A stretch of 64,000 nucleotides of DNA from Faucicola osloensis_B. GTDB lineage: Bacteria > Pseudomonadota > Gammaproteobacteria > Pseudomonadales > Moraxellaceae. Of the stretch, positions 7,470 through 17,575 are shown in pieces (the first letter of the stretch is position 1; the number at the start of each line of letters is the position of its first letter). The translations under genes were made by a program, and so were the position numbers. The stretch lies in contig CAXORL010000002.1 in the NCBI GenBank assembly GCA_964211495.1, positions 310,001 to 374,000 of the forward strand, given 5' to 3'. Under the pieces are notes generated by a model. It was given only the letters and a program-made list of their open reading frames with translations. It did not search any database and was not told the origin of the DNA.

Positions 7470-10199
7470 TTATAAGGTACGTTTGACTTCATGAATTTCG
7501 AAGACTTCAATCTTATCGCCTTCTTTTACTTCATAACCTTTCACCGCTAGACCACACTCCATACCAGCGCGCACCTCATTAACATCCTCTTTAAAGCGAC
7601 GTAATGATTGTAATTGACCGGTGAAAATAACTTGGTCATCACGCAATACCCGAATTGGCTTGTTACGGATGATATTGCCTTCCGTCACCATACAACCCGC
7701 TGCATAGCCAAAGCGACTAGAGTGGAAGACTTCACGTACTTCTGCGATACCCAAGATTTGCTCACGATGTTCTGGCGCAAGTAAACCGCTCATCGCTGCT
7801 TTCACGTCATCAATTAACCCATAGATAACACTATAGTAGCGAATATCTAAGCCTGCTTCATCCGCTTTGCGTTTGGCAGCGGTATCAGCACGAACGTTGA
7901 AGCCTAATAATACCGCTTCACTTGATTCGGCGAGTACCACATCCGATTCGGTGATGGGACCGACACCCGATGAGATGACTTTGACTTTAACTTCATCGGT
8001 AGATAATTCATCAAGCGCGGTTAACAAGGCTTCTAGTGACCCCCGAACGTCAGTTTTAAGAATCAAATTAACAGAAGGTAGTTTTGCATCGCTCATTTGG
8101 TCAAACAAGTTTTCTAAGCGTGATTTGGCTTGACGTTCAAGCACTTTTTCACGCTCACGAACCGTGCGATATTCTGCAACTTCGCGCGCACGTTTCTCAT
8201 CTGAAACCACCATAAACTCGCTACCCGCCGCTGGCGTATCAGGCAGACCTAGGATTTCAACAGGAATTGAAGGACCCGCTGAGGTGATTTTTTGACCGTT
8301 TTCATCGGTCATAGCACGGACGCGACCATAATATTCGCCAGCAAGTACCAAGTCACCTTGGTTTAAAGTACCTTGTTTGACCAGTAAGCTGACCACGGCA
8401 CCGCGACCTTTTTCAAGACGTGATTCAATTACCACACCTTGTGCTGCACCGTCAGTAGCAACTTCAAGTTCCATCACTTCTGCTTGTAGGTTAATCACTT
8501 CAAGCAATTCATCGATACCTTGACCTGTTAACGCAGAGACCTTGACCACCGGTGTGTCACCGCCCCATTCCTCAGGAACGACTTCTTTGGTGGTCAGTTC
8601 GTTAAGCACACGGTCTGGATCGGCGCTGTCTTTATCCATCTTGTTGATAGCCACGATAATCGGGGTACCCGCTGCACGCGCATGGTCAATCGCTTCAGCC
8701 GTCTGCGGCATCATACCGTCATCGGCTGCAACCACTAACACCACGATATCTGTCGCTTTGGCACCACGAGAACGCATCGCAGTAAATGCGGCGTGACCTG
8801 GAGTGTCTAAGAAAGTAATAACGCCTTGGTCAGTCTGCACATGATAAGCACCGATATGCTGCGTAATACCACCTGCCTCGCCCGATGCCACTTTACTAGA
8901 ACGGATCTTATCGAGCAGGGACGTTTTACCATGGTCAACGTGACCCATGATGGTAACCACAGGCGGACGCGCTTGGACATTGCTACTTTTCTCGCCCACC
9001 GCCTCACGTAATGAGTCTTCAACTTGCGTTGAACTCACAAGCACTGGATTATGACCCATTTCTTCAACAAGTAGGGCAGCGGTCTCTTGGTCAATCGATT
9101 CGTTTTCACGGACCAACTCGCCCATTTTCATTAACATTTTGACGACTTCGCGTACTTTGATTGCCATTTTTTGGGCAAGTTCAGATACCACGATGGTCTC
9201 ACCGATTTCAACGTTATGTACGATTTTCTCAACCGGTTTTTCAAATTTGTGTCTATTGGCTTGCGATGATTTTAAGCCGCGACCACGGTTCTTAATCTCT
9301 TGCTCACCTTCATCATCACGGCGACGACGACGGTTTTTGTTGGCAGTGCTTGCGGTGCCGCGTTTAATTTCACGGCGTTCTTGTTCAAATGAGTCTTCAA
9401 GCGCTGCACCCACCAAACCTTCTGCCAATGGTTCATCTTTTTTGACAACCATCGTAGTTTCAGTATCGGTTTCGCTGTATTTACTCGCCATTTGACGCAT
9501 TTGCTCAAGGGTACGCTGCTGAGCTTCTTCAGCGGCTTTACGGCGATTTTCTGATTCGATTTGACGTAAGCGTTCTTCTTCTGCTTCACGCGCTTTGCGT
9601 TCACTGTCCGATTCTTTTTTCGGCGCAGGTTTTTTGTCCGCTTTTTTGACTTCAATTGCAGCGGTTTTGTTGCCTTTTTTCACTACCACACTGGTGGTTA
9701 TGTGTTCTTTGGCAGCTTGACTACCGCCACCTAAGTTAGCACGCATTGCTGCAAGGGTAGCTTGTTGACGCGCTTCAGCGGCTTGTTTGGCTTTGTCTTT
9801 TTCAGCTTGTTCTTGGGCGGCTTTTTCTTTTGCCAAACGCGCTTTTTCTTCAGCTTCTTTAGTCGCTGCTTCACGAGACGCTAGCTCTTCAGCAATTTTA
9901 TTGGGATTTGGCTTATCAAATACCATTTTTTTGCGTACTTCAACATTGACACTTTTGGCTTTACCAGAAGTGCCTGTCACCCGTGCAGTAGAAGTGGTTT
10001 TGCTTTTTAAGCTAATGCGAGGTTTGTCATTTTGACCATGACTTTGTTGTAAAAAGCTGACCAGTTTTTGTTGTTCGCTATCGGTGACGATGTCATTGTC
10101 ACCGCGCGCAGACAGCCCTGCCTTGACCAGTTGATTATTAATTGCTTCAACGGTCGTTGTGGTCATTGCTGCAAGTTCTTTTACGGTTTTATCTGCCAT
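7470..10199 (-). CDS. infB: Translation initiation factor IF-2
   Basis: A 909-residue GTPase that brings fMet-tRNA to the 30S P site and promotes subunit joining. Residues 1-55 form the IF2_N fold, followed by a long charged linker rich in Ala, Glu, Lys and Arg (about 60-320). A second IF2_N-like segment follows at about 325-390. The G domain begins near residue 410 with GHVDHGKT (G1), FLDTPGHAAF (G3) and INKMD (G4). Domains II to IV follow, with the C-terminal fMet-binding domain ending in GYEVKEGDKIEVFE. Length is normal for gammaproteobacteria (E. coli 890). It starts 13 nt after nusA. Confidence 0.98.
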   Translation of the reverse strand: MADKTVKELAAMTTTTVEAINNQLVKAGLSARGDNDIVTDSEQQKLVSFLQQSHGQNDKPRISLKSKTTSTARVTGTSGKAKSVNVEVRKKMVFDKPNPNKIAEELASREAATKEAEEKARLAKEKAAQEQAEKDKAKQAAEARQQATLAAMRANLGGGSQAAKEHITTSVVVKKGNKTAAIEVKKADKKPAPKKESDSERKAREAEEERLRQIESENRRKAAEEAQQRTLEQMRQMASKYSETDTETTMVVKKDEPLAEGLVGAALEDSFEQERREIKRGTASTANKNRRRRRDDEGEQEIKNRGRGLKSSQANRHKFEKPVEKIVHNVEIGETIVVSELAQKMAIKVREVVKMLMKMGELVRENESIDQETAALLVEEMGHNPVLVSSTQVEDSLREAVGEKSSNVQARPPVVTIMGHVDHGKTSLLDKIRSSKVASGEAGGITQHIGAYHVQTDQGVITFLDTPGHAAFTAMRSRGAKATDIVVLVVAADDGMMPQTAEAIDHARAAGTPIIVAINKMDKDSADPDRVLNELTTKEVVPEEWGGDTPVVKVSALTGQGIDELLEVINLQAEVMELEVATDGAAQGVVIESRLEKGRGAVVSLLVKQGTLNQGDLVLAGEYYGRVRAMTDENGQKITSAGPSIPVEILGLPDTPAAGSEFMVVSDEKRAREVAEYRTVREREKVLERQAKSRLENLFDQMSDAKLPSVNLILKTDVRGSLEALLTALDELSTDEVKVKVISSGVGPITESDVVLAESSEAVLLGFNVRADTAAKRKADEAGLDIRYYSVIYGLIDDVKAAMSGLLAPEHREQILGIAEVREVFHSSRFGYAAGCMVTEGNIIRNKPIRVLRDDQVIFTGQLQSLRRFKEDVNEVRAGMECGLAVKGYEVKEGDKIEVFEIHEVKRTL

Positions 10200-10212
10200 T
10201 CATACACCTTTT

Positions 10213-11694
10213 TTAATTAAACCATGATTCACGGGCTTTCATAATAAGCTCACCTGCGGTCTTTTCATCAAGACCTTCGATATCTTGGATATCAAAGATG
10301 GCTTGTTCGGCAAGGTCGTCGACGGTGATGACATCACGTTCGGCAAGCTTGTAGGCCCATGCTTGAGTCATGCCTTCAAGGTTTAGAAGCTCTTGGCTTG
10401 GCTCTTTAATATTTTGTTGTTTGACCAATTCATCGGCAATCACCGCTTCTTTGGCACGTTCTTGGATTGCGTCGATGGCGTCATCATCTAGCCCATCGAT
10501 ATCATAAAAAGTCTCAGCAGGGACATACGCAACTTCTTCAAGTGAGGTAAATCCAATATCCACCAAGGCTTGTGCCAAATCTTCATCGACTTCAAGACGT
10601 GTGTAGAATAGGTCGCGATACACTTTGGTTTCTGATTCTTGTTGAGCATTGTACTCGTCTTCGAGCATCATGTTAAGACGATAGCCTGTTAATTCTGATG
10701 CAAGGCGCACGTTTTGACCTTGTGAACCAATCGCACGGGCTAATTGATCGTTAGTGGCAAAGATGATATCTGCAGTTTTGGTATCTTCATCAAGAATAAT
10801 ACGATCGACATCCGCAGGTTCCAAAGCGCTGATAATGTACTGCACCGCATCATCCGACCATACCACTACGTCGATACGCTCGCCTTCAAGCTCTTGTTGC
10901 ACGGCTTGAATACGGGTGCCACGCATACCAATACAAGCACCAACAGGGTCGATACGATGGTCATTGGTTTTGACTGAAATCTTAGCACGTAAGCCAGGTT
11001 GACGCGCAACATCACGAATTTCAATGATTTGCTCAGCAATTTCTGGTACTTCTTTTTGCATCAGTGCCGTTAGCATTTGTGGTGAGGTACGAGACAATAC
11101 GAGCTGAGCACCACGGTTATCACGATTGACTTGCTCTAAAATCGCATTGATACGACCTTTGATACGTAGCTGCTCACGCGGCAACATTTTATCGCGTGGT
11201 AGATAGCCTTCGACATTATCGCCCAAATCAATGATATAACCATCGCGCGCCGGTTTTTTGACTTCACCCGTAATCATCTCGCCGATACGATGTTCAAACG
11301 CATCTGCGACCAGTGAGCGTTCAGCTTCACGGATTTTTTGAATGATGACTTGTTTGGCTTGGGTAGCGGCAATACGACCAAATTCAATGGATTCGATTTG
11401 TTCTTCTTTGACGTCGCCGATTTTCCACTCGTTTTCATCCAAATCGCTAATCGCTAGTTGACAGGCAGGCATTTCATGATCTTCATCTGCCACTACTGTC
11501 CAATAGCGGTAAGTGTCATAGTCACCCGTTTTGCGATTGATATGCACGCGAACGGCAACTTCAGGCTGCTCACTATAAACTTTCTTTTTGGTCGATACCA
11601 CCAAGGCTTGCTCAATCGCTTCAAAAATATCTTCAGGATTTAAGCCTTTTTCATTACTGACGGTTTCAACGACCGTTAAAATTTCTCGATTCAT
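10213..11694 (-). CDS. nusA: Transcription termination/antitermination factor NusA
   Basis: A 493-residue RNA-polymerase-binding factor controlling pausing, termination and antitermination. Order: N-terminal RNAP-binding domain (about 1-125), S1 domain (GEMITGEVKK...DLGDNVEGYLPRDKM, about 135-200), two KH domains (PVGACIGMRGTRIQ and ARAIGSQGQNVRLA), then two acidic C-terminal repeats (about 360-425 and 435-493, each with an 'E.LA...iydIdgLDd' helix-hairpin pattern). It lies between rimP and infB as in most bacteria. Confidence 0.98.
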   Translation of the reverse strand: MNREILTVVETVSNEKGLNPEDIFEAIEQALVVSTKKKVYSEQPEVAVRVHINRKTGDYDTYRYWTVVADEDHEMPACQLAISDLDENEWKIGDVKEEQIESIEFGRIAATQAKQVIIQKIREAERSLVADAFEHRIGEMITGEVKKPARDGYIIDLGDNVEGYLPRDKMLPREQLRIKGRINAILEQVNRDNRGAQLVLSRTSPQMLTALMQKEVPEIAEQIIEIRDVARQPGLRAKISVKTNDHRIDPVGACIGMRGTRIQAVQQELEGERIDVVVWSDDAVQYIISALEPADVDRIILDEDTKTADIIFATNDQLARAIGSQGQNVRLASELTGYRLNMMLEDEYNAQQESETKVYRDLFYTRLEVDEDLAQALVDIGFTSLEEVAYVPAETFYDIDGLDDDAIDAIQERAKEAVIADELVKQQNIKEPSQELLNLEGMTQAWAYKLAERDVITVDDLAEQAIFDIQDIEGLDEKTAGELIMKARESWFN

Positions 11695-11747
11695 GTAATC
11701 ACCTATAATTTAAGTCATTCTAGACTTTATTCTTTAAAATCTTGCTT

Positions 11748-11772
11748 TTAGCTAGAAAAAAGTTAGCTAGAA
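11748..11772. repeat. Short direct repeat in the rimP-nusA gap
   Basis: TTAGCTAGAA occurs at 11748-11757 and 11763-11772. The 117-base gap holds nothing else I can name. Confidence 0.5.
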
Positions 11773-11811
11773 GACATAGCGTAAAAAAGGCGTTAACCCC
11801 AAATTTAAAAG

Positions 11812-12321
11812 CTAAAATTGGTAGACCAAATTGGCTTTATCAATATTATCAAGCTCGATGGCTAAAAGTTGGTCATTGACTTGAGCATTTTCGGTTTTGA
11901 CCGTCAACTGGCGCTCATCAATATTGACCAATTCGCCTGTGACTTTACGGCGCTTATCACTACCTTGTCCAATCGCATGAATCAAGCGTAAGCTGATGGT
12001 TTGCCCCACATAGTCGTGCAGCTGCTCAGCAGAAAAAAACGCGCGGTCTAAACCGGGTGAAGACACCTCAAGTAGATACTCGCCTGCAATCGGGTCGTGC
12101 AAGTCCAACACACCACCGACTTGATGGGTGACCGCAGCACAGTCTTCAATGGTGACTTGTTTGCCTTCGGCACGGTCTTCAGGTAGGGCTTCAATATAAA
12201 TACGAAGAAGAGAGCGTCGACCTTGTGGTACAAATTCAATACCCCACAAGCTCACATCACAGGCAGTTACTGCTGGCTCAATGATCTGGGTCAGTTCAGC
12301 AACTTTCGTTGATAGTTTCAT
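11812..12321 (-). CDS. rimP: Ribosome maturation factor RimP
   Basis: A 169-residue 30S assembly factor, first gene of the nusA-infB operon. The N-terminal domain carries the family pattern GIEFVPQGRRSLLRIYIE, then TIEDCAAVTHQVGGVLD and the EYLLEVSSPGLDR motif. The C-terminal SH3-like barrel begins near 'GQTISLRL'. Length is normal (150-170). A terminator at 12448-12474 separates it from the initiator tRNA, so its promoter should lie in 12322-12447. Confidence 0.95.
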   Translation of the reverse strand: MKLSTKVAELTQIIEPAVTACDVSLWGIEFVPQGRRSLLRIYIEALPEDRAEGKQVTIEDCAAVTHQVGGVLDLHDPIAGEYLLEVSSPGLDRAFFSAEQLHDYVGQTISLRLIHAIGQGSDKRRKVTGELVNIDERQLTVKTENAQVNDQLLAIELDNIDKANLVYQF

Positions 12322-12447
12322 GATATCCTTTAGAGTTGATTATTAACATCTTTGTTGATTTTAAAAGCTGATTTTAAAAATTGGCACATTACTAAAACGC
12401 AACCGCTAATTTAGCAAAACTTAAGTTTTTTCGAAACCAACAGATAC

Positions 12448-12474
12448 AAAAAAACCCACAAACTAATTGGTGGG
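12448..12474 (-). terminator. Intrinsic terminator after the initiator tRNA
   Basis: On the minus strand CCCAC (12470-12474 complement) pairs with GTGGG (12455-12459 complement) around a 10-base loop, followed by seven T. It ends the tRNA transcript before rimP. Confidence 0.75.
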
Positions 12475-12546
12475 CTTTTAAATCAATAAAAGTGTGTCTA
12501 AATTGATTTTTCTAGTAATGATACCAAAGCAATGCTTCTAGAAAAT

Positions 12547-12623
<77 letters not shown>

Positions 12624-12691
12624 ACAATTTAGAGAGCGTATTATAGAGTGAGATATTAACCTTGTCAACAGTTATTTAAAATTAATTTAGT

Positions 12692-12776
12692 TGGTGCGAA
12701 TGGAGGGACTCGAACCCTCACACCTTGCGGCACTACCACCTCAAGGTAGCGTGTCTACCAATTCCACCACAATCGC
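12692..12776 (-). tRNA. tRNA-Leu (GAG)
   Basis: An 85-nt class II tRNA with a long variable arm, encoded CCA, T-loop TTCGAGT and D-loop AATTGGTAGA. The anticodon stem CTACC/GGTAG closes the loop TTGAGGT, giving anticodon GAG. The same isoacceptor (leuU) sits between secG and metY in E. coli. The acceptor stem (GCGATTG with CATTCGC) has one T/T mismatch at 5:68. Confidence 0.95.
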
Positions 12777-12884
12777 AAAAAACCAAACTACTTTAACCAA
12801 GCTATTTTTTAAATAACAACACTCTAAAATAGACGCTGTATTCTAGGTCAAAACTACCAATAACGCAACATTTTTTTTAATGAC

Positions 12885-13190
12885 TTATTTGGCAGGTGTA
12901 GGGTTTGCAGGCGCAGTATTAGTCGCTAGACTGGTATCAAGGGTACGGCTAGATAGCGATTGCTGTTTAGCAAATACTGCCAGTGTCATACTGGTGATAA
13001 AGAAGATTGCCGTTAAAACCGCCGTCAAGCGCGTCAAAAAGTTGGCAGAGCCAGACGCACCAAATACGGTTGCCGAACCACCTGCACCAAATGACGCGCC
13101 GGCATCGGCACCTTTACCATGTTGAACCAGAATCAGACCAATCATCGAAATCGCGACAATGATATGAACCACTAAAATTGCATTATACAT
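12885..13190 (-). CDS. secG: Protein-export membrane protein SecG
   Basis: A small SecYEG translocon subunit of about 101 residues with two membrane segments: residues about 3-21 (ILVVHIIVAISMIGLILVQ) and about 51-72 (LTRLTAVLTAIFFITSMTLAVF). The loop between holds the diagnostic GKGADAGASFGAGGSATVFG run. The C-tail is Thr/Ala/Pro-rich. I chose the ATG at 13190 because MYNAILVVH is the usual SecG start; an upstream in-frame start at 13217 would add nine atypical residues. secG-tRNA-Leu order is conserved with E. coli. Confidence 0.94.
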   Translation of the reverse strand: MYNAILVVHIIVAISMIGLILVQHGKGADAGASFGAGGSATVFGASGSANFLTRLTAVLTAIFFITSMTLAVFAKQQSLSSRTLDTSLATNTAPANPTPAK

Positions 13191-13281
13191 ACTTATCTCT
13201 ACAAAACTTGATAGCACTGATGCCCAACAAGACCGCTGTCAGTGGCAAAAGTAAGAAATTTTAAATGGGTGATATTTTACC

Positions 13282-14136
13282 TTAAATTTGGGCAAATGCT
13301 TGAATAATTTGTGTAAAACTCGTCGCGTCAAGTGATGCCCCGCCTACCAATACCCCATTTACATTTGGGCATTGGGCGATTTCTGCCGCATTATCCGCTT
13401 TCACGCTGCCGCCATACAATATCGGTGTGGTCGCTAAAGAGGCATCGATGTCGGTTAAGGTGGTGTTGATAAAGGCATGAATATTTTGTACTTCTTGTAT
13501 GGTTGGGATTTTACCTGTACCAATCGCCCAAACGGGTTCATAAGCAATAATCAATCGCGATGCTAAGTTACCCAATTGGTCGTTATCCACTTGGGCGCCT
13601 TCAGATTGGGTATTAGCAAATTCGGCGGCTAGTTGTTTAACTACCATTAATTGCGCTGCTAGCACATCTTGGGTCTGATTTTGCTCATACTGGGCTTGTG
13701 TTTCACCGATACAAAAAACAACGGTTAAATCATTTGCAAAGGCATTGCGAATTTTTTGGATTAAACAAGCGTCATCTTCATTAAAATATTGACGGCGTTC
13801 TGAATGTCCGACTAAGACATAATTTACTTGAGCGTCCTTGAGCTGAGCACCCGAAACTTCCCCAGTAAACGCGCCTTTATCGGCGTGTTGTGCACATAAG
13901 TTTTGCGCAGCTAGCCCGATGTTCAATGACCCATGTTGAATGGCTTGTTGCGTGGTCGATAAATGCATAAAACTTGGCGCAACAACCACGTTACAGCGTT
14001 GCAGTGCATCTGCAGGTATCTGCTGCTGTAAATCGGTCATGAGGGCTGTGACAGTCAGCTGTGTGCTAGGATTCATTTTCCAATTAGCAATCACCCAAGA
14101 ATTCTGCCAATTTGCTACATAATCAGATGCTTTCAT
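13282..14136 (-). CDS. tpiA: Triosephosphate isomerase
   Basis: A 284-residue glycolytic enzyme interconverting dihydroxyacetone phosphate and glyceraldehyde 3-phosphate. Active-site residues are visible: Asn18 and Lys20 in ANWKMN, electrophile His111 in LVGHSERR and base Glu200 in AYEPVWAIGTGK; the phosphate-binding GGSVK and GVLVGGASL loops follow. It is about 30 residues longer than E. coli TpiA because of a longer N-terminus and an insertion around 172-192. It lies upstream of secG on the same strand, as in many gammaproteobacteria. Confidence 0.97.
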   Translation of the reverse strand: MKASDYVANWQNSWVIANWKMNPSTQLTVTALMTDLQQQIPADALQRCNVVVAPSFMHLSTTQQAIQHGSLNIGLAAQNLCAQHADKGAFTGEVSGAQLKDAQVNYVLVGHSERRQYFNEDDACLIQKIRNAFANDLTVVFCIGETQAQYEQNQTQDVLAAQLMVVKQLAAEFANTQSEGAQVDNDQLGNLASRLIIAYEPVWAIGTGKIPTIQEVQNIHAFINTTLTDIDASLATTPILYGGSVKADNAAEIAQCPNVNGVLVGGASLDATSFTQIIQAFAQI

Positions 14137-14583
14137 AATGTCCCTGTCAATTGAGGTAAGTGGTTATCTATGAATTTGCAAAGTATAAATGTCAAGATAA
14201 CATTAAAATATAAGTAACGCTATTTAACATATCATGAGGTAAAACATCACCATGTAAAGATATCAAGATATGCCAATAGGAGGATTTAAAATACCAAGTG
14301 TAAATATCAGGCGTAAAATGGTAGGTATTATATAAGCAATTGCCGCGATTTGCCGAATAAATTATTGGGTTACGCAAGTGAGGTGTTTAAAGAAAAGATA
14401 AAGAAGGAATAAAGTATAACAACAGTTTTATGAAGGTTGATTGATGGAGATAAAATGCGATAAAAAATTATTTATCGTTGAATTCACGGATTTGTCGAGA
14501 ATGATTTGTTAATATATAAATGAATAGTTTACACTAACAAACATTAGCCCATTTGAATAAATATTGAGTAAACGAGAAAAACG
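14137..14583. promoter_or_regulatory. Divergent intergenic region tpiA/pilB
   Basis: About 450 AT-rich bases between divergently read tpiA and pilB. It must hold promoters for both. Short ORFs here have no convincing ribosome-binding site. I cannot assign a -35/-10 pair with confidence. Confidence 0.45.
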
Positions 14584-16290
14584 ATGGCAGCATCCCTTCC
14601 TAGTTTTGGTGGCATTGCATCGCGATTAGTGCATGAAGGACTAATTAGCGAAGCGGCAATGCAAAAAGTATTGGCAGAATCGCAGCAGCAAAAAATAAAT
14701 TTAATCGCCTATGTGGTTGACAATAAGCTTGCGCAAGCTGACGCAGTAGCGTGGGTAATTTCGCGAGAATTTGGCGACCCACTCATTGATTTGGATGCCA
14801 TCAATGTCAACTATATTCCAAAAGAAGCGGTTGATGAAAAAATTATTCGCGAATTTAATATTCTGCCGATTTTCCAACGAGGAAGCCGCTTATTTGTTGC
14901 CATGAGCGACCCGACGCGGGTAGATGCTTTAGACGCGCTGCGATTTGGTACAAGGTTTACCGTGGAAACAGTGGTTGCCGAACACCACAAAATCAAATCA
15001 CTCATCGAAAAAATCTTTACTACCACCAATTTAGCTGATTTTGATGATATGGAAGCGGTGGAGTTTGATGAAACCCATGCCGATGAAGACAATAGTGCCA
15101 CCAGTCATTTAGATGTCAATGATGAAGCGCCTGTCGTCAAGTTTATTAATGGGATGCTCATTAAAGCCATTACCATGGGCGCTTCAGACTTACACTTTGA
15201 ACCCTATGAAAAATCTTATCGCGTGCGTTTTCGTATTGATGGGGTGTTACAAAAAATGGCAAATCCACCGACGCAGCTAGCGGGTAAAATTGCTGCCCGT
15301 CTGAAGGTCATGTCACAAATGGATATCTCTGAACGCCGCGTGCCGCAAGATGGTCGTATCAAATTAAAAATTTCCAAGGATAAGGCGATTGATTTTCGTG
15401 TCAACTCATTGCCAACCTTATTTGGTGAAAAAATCGTACTGCGTATTTTAGACCCATCATCAGCGATGCTAGGCATTGATGCACTCGGCTATGAGCCTGA
15501 CCAAAAGCAACTATTTATGGATGCGCTGGCAAAACCGCAAGGGATGTTATTGATTACCGGCCCTACTGGTTCGGGTAAAACCGTCTCCTTGTACACCGGT
15601 CTTAATATCTTAAACACGGTTGAGACCAATATTTCCACCGCAGAAGATCCCGTTGAGATTAACCTTGAAGGCATCAATCAGGTCAACGTAAATAATAAAG
15701 TTGGCTTGACCTTTGCCAGTGCGCTCAAATCATTCTTGCGTCAAGACCCTGATATTGTGATGGTCGGTGAGATTCGTGACTTAGAAACGGCGGAAATTGC
15801 TGTCAAAGCTGCTCAAACAGGGCATATGGTGCTGTCGACCTTGCATACCAACTCAGCGCCAGAAACCTTAACGCGTCTGCGTAATATGGGTGTGGCATCC
15901 TTTAACATTGCCACCTCAGTCAATTTGGTAATCGCACAGCGCTTAGCCCGTCGCTTGTGTAAATCCTGCAAAAAACCGACAGATGTACCAAAACATAGCT
16001 TGCTTGAAATGGGCTTTACAGAAGAAGATTTGGCAGATCCCAGCAATGTCATTTATGAGCCTGTTGGCTGCTCTGAATGCCGCGATGGCTATAAAGGACG
16101 TGTTGGTATTTATGAAGTCATGAAAGTAACACCAGAGATTGCCCGAATTATTATGGAAGACGGCAACGCTATTGAGATTAAAGATGCTGCGTTAAAGCAA
16201 GGGTTTAGGGATTTAAGGCGTTCTGGCATTTTAAAGGTTTTAAAAGGCACGACCAGTATCCAAGAGATGTATCGTGTTACCAGCGAATAG
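14584..16290 (+). CDS. pilB: Type IV pilus extension ATPase PilB
   Basis: A 568-residue cytoplasmic hexameric ATPase that powers pilus assembly. The N-terminal MshEN/GSPII_E domain covers about 1-150. The ATPase core has Walker A GPTGSGKT (326-333), an Asp box, Walker B near MVGEIRD and a His box (LHTNSAPETL). A zinc site is formed by Cys459, Cys462, Cys496 and Cys499, which is typical of PilB/GspE and absent from PilT. pilC and pilD follow, the standard assembly set. Confidence 0.96.
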   Translation: MAASLPSFGGIASRLVHEGLISEAAMQKVLAESQQQKINLIAYVVDNKLAQADAVAWVISREFGDPLIDLDAINVNYIPKEAVDEKIIREFNILPIFQRGSRLFVAMSDPTRVDALDALRFGTRFTVETVVAEHHKIKSLIEKIFTTTNLADFDDMEAVEFDETHADEDNSATSHLDVNDEAPVVKFINGMLIKAITMGASDLHFEPYEKSYRVRFRIDGVLQKMANPPTQLAGKIAARLKVMSQMDISERRVPQDGRIKLKISKDKAIDFRVNSLPTLFGEKIVLRILDPSSAMLGIDALGYEPDQKQLFMDALAKPQGMLLITGPTGSGKTVSLYTGLNILNTVETNISTAEDPVEINLEGINQVNVNNKVGLTFASALKSFLRQDPDIVMVGEIRDLETAEIAVKAAQTGHMVLSTLHTNSAPETLTRLRNMGVASFNIATSVNLVIAQRLARRLCKSCKKPTDVPKHSLLEMGFTEEDLADPSNVIYEPVGCSECRDGYKGRVGIYEVMKVTPEIARIIMEDGNAIEIKDAALKQGFRDLRRSGILKVLKGTTSIQEMYRVTSE

Positions 16291-16346
16291 TGCATTTTTC
16301 ATCCGTCTTTATTGAAGATTAGTTGAGATATTAAGGGGTTAAGGGT

Positions 16347-17570
16347 ATGGCAAAAGTCCAAACAGAAATGTTATTAGACTTTGTCTATGATGGGGTCAAT
16401 CGCCGTGGCGAAAAAGTCAAAGGTGAAACCACCAGCCGCAATATTGAGCTGGCAAAAGCGCAACTACGCAAGCAAGGCATCAAAGTTAAGACGATTAAGA
16501 AAAAACCCAAGCCTATTTTTCAAATGAAAAAAAGCATCAAGGCAATTGATATTGCTATCTTTGTGCGGCAGTTGGCTACGATGATGAAAGCGGGCGTCCC
16601 CCTTACTCAGTCGTTTGAAATCGTTGCAGATGCGCTCGATAACCCCTCAATGAAAGAGTTGGTGCTTAGTGTCAAGTCAGAAGTGGAATCAGGTAGCACC
16701 TTTGCTGCAGCGCTGCGCAAACATCCCAGATATTTTGATGACTTGTTTTGTTCATTAGTAGAGGCAGGTGAGCAGTCGGGTGCGCTTGAAACCATGCTTG
16801 AGCGTGTCGCGACGTACAAAGAAAAAAGCGAGCTACTAAAAGCAAAAATTAAAAAAGCCATGAAATACCCGATTGCGGTTATCGTGGTTGCGATTATCGT
16901 TACCATTATTTTGCTGGTTAAAGTAGTACCGGTGTTTGCTGACTTATTCCATTCATTTGGCGCAGAGTTACCCGCGTTTACCCAAATGGTGGTCAGTATG
17001 TCGGAGTGGATGCAAAAATGGTGGTGGTTATTGCTATTTAGCATTGCAGGCGCTGTTGTTGGCTTTTCTGAAGCTAAAAAACGTAGCAAGCCATTTAATG
17101 ATTTTTTAGACCGACTTACCTTAAAATTGCCAATCTTTGGCAATATTGCTTATCAAGCGGTGGTTGCACGTTTTTCCCGTACTTTATCTACCACTTTTGC
17201 CGCAGGTGTGCCGCTGATTGATGCATTAGATTCAACCGCTGGGGCAACCAATAATGTGGTGTTTTATAATGCCACGCAAAAAATTAAAGGCGATGTTGCG
17301 ACGGGTCAACAATTGCAGTTTTCGATGCGTTCTACCAATCTTTTTCCCAGTATGGCTATCCAAATGGTCGGTATTGGTGAGGAGTCAGGTAGTCTAGAGG
17401 AGATGCTTGATAAAGTGGCGACTTATTATGAAAATGAAGTGGATAACGCCGTAGATGGGTTAACAAGTCTGATGGAACCGATGATTATGGCTATTTTGGG
17501 GGTGCTGGTAGGGGGTCTGGTGATTGCCATGTATCTACCAATTTTCCAAATGGGCTCGGTGGTGGGCTAA
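16347..17570 (+). CDS. pilC: Type IV pilus inner-membrane platform protein PilC
   Basis: A 407-residue polytopic protein that couples PilB/PilT to pilin insertion. Two GspF repeats are visible: about 70-195 (FVRQLATMMKAGVPL) and about 270-400 (FSRTLSTTFAAGVPL). Membrane segments are near 175-200, 222-240 and 378-400. The N-terminal VNRRGEKVKGE and the 'aeqGV.vk' region are typical. It starts 56 nt after pilB and ends 5 nt before pilD, so the three are one operon. Confidence 0.96.
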   Translation: MAKVQTEMLLDFVYDGVNRRGEKVKGETTSRNIELAKAQLRKQGIKVKTIKKKPKPIFQMKKSIKAIDIAIFVRQLATMMKAGVPLTQSFEIVADALDNPSMKELVLSVKSEVESGSTFAAALRKHPRYFDDLFCSLVEAGEQSGALETMLERVATYKEKSELLKAKIKKAMKYPIAVIVVAIIVTIILLVKVVPVFADLFHSFGAELPAFTQMVVSMSEWMQKWWWLLLFSIAGAVVGFSEAKKRSKPFNDFLDRLTLKLPIFGNIAYQAVVARFSRTLSTTFAAGVPLIDALDSTAGATNNVVFYNATQKIKGDVATGQQLQFSMRSTNLFPSMAIQMVGIGEESGSLEEMLDKVATYYENEVDNAVDGLTSLMEPMIMAILGVLVGGLVIAMYLPIFQMGSVVG

Positions 17571-17575
17571 ATACG

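Noticed and set aside
14192..14377. 61-codon minus-strand ORF in the tpiA-pilB gap
   Set aside because: AT-rich, with no homology pattern or ribosome-binding site; likely chance.
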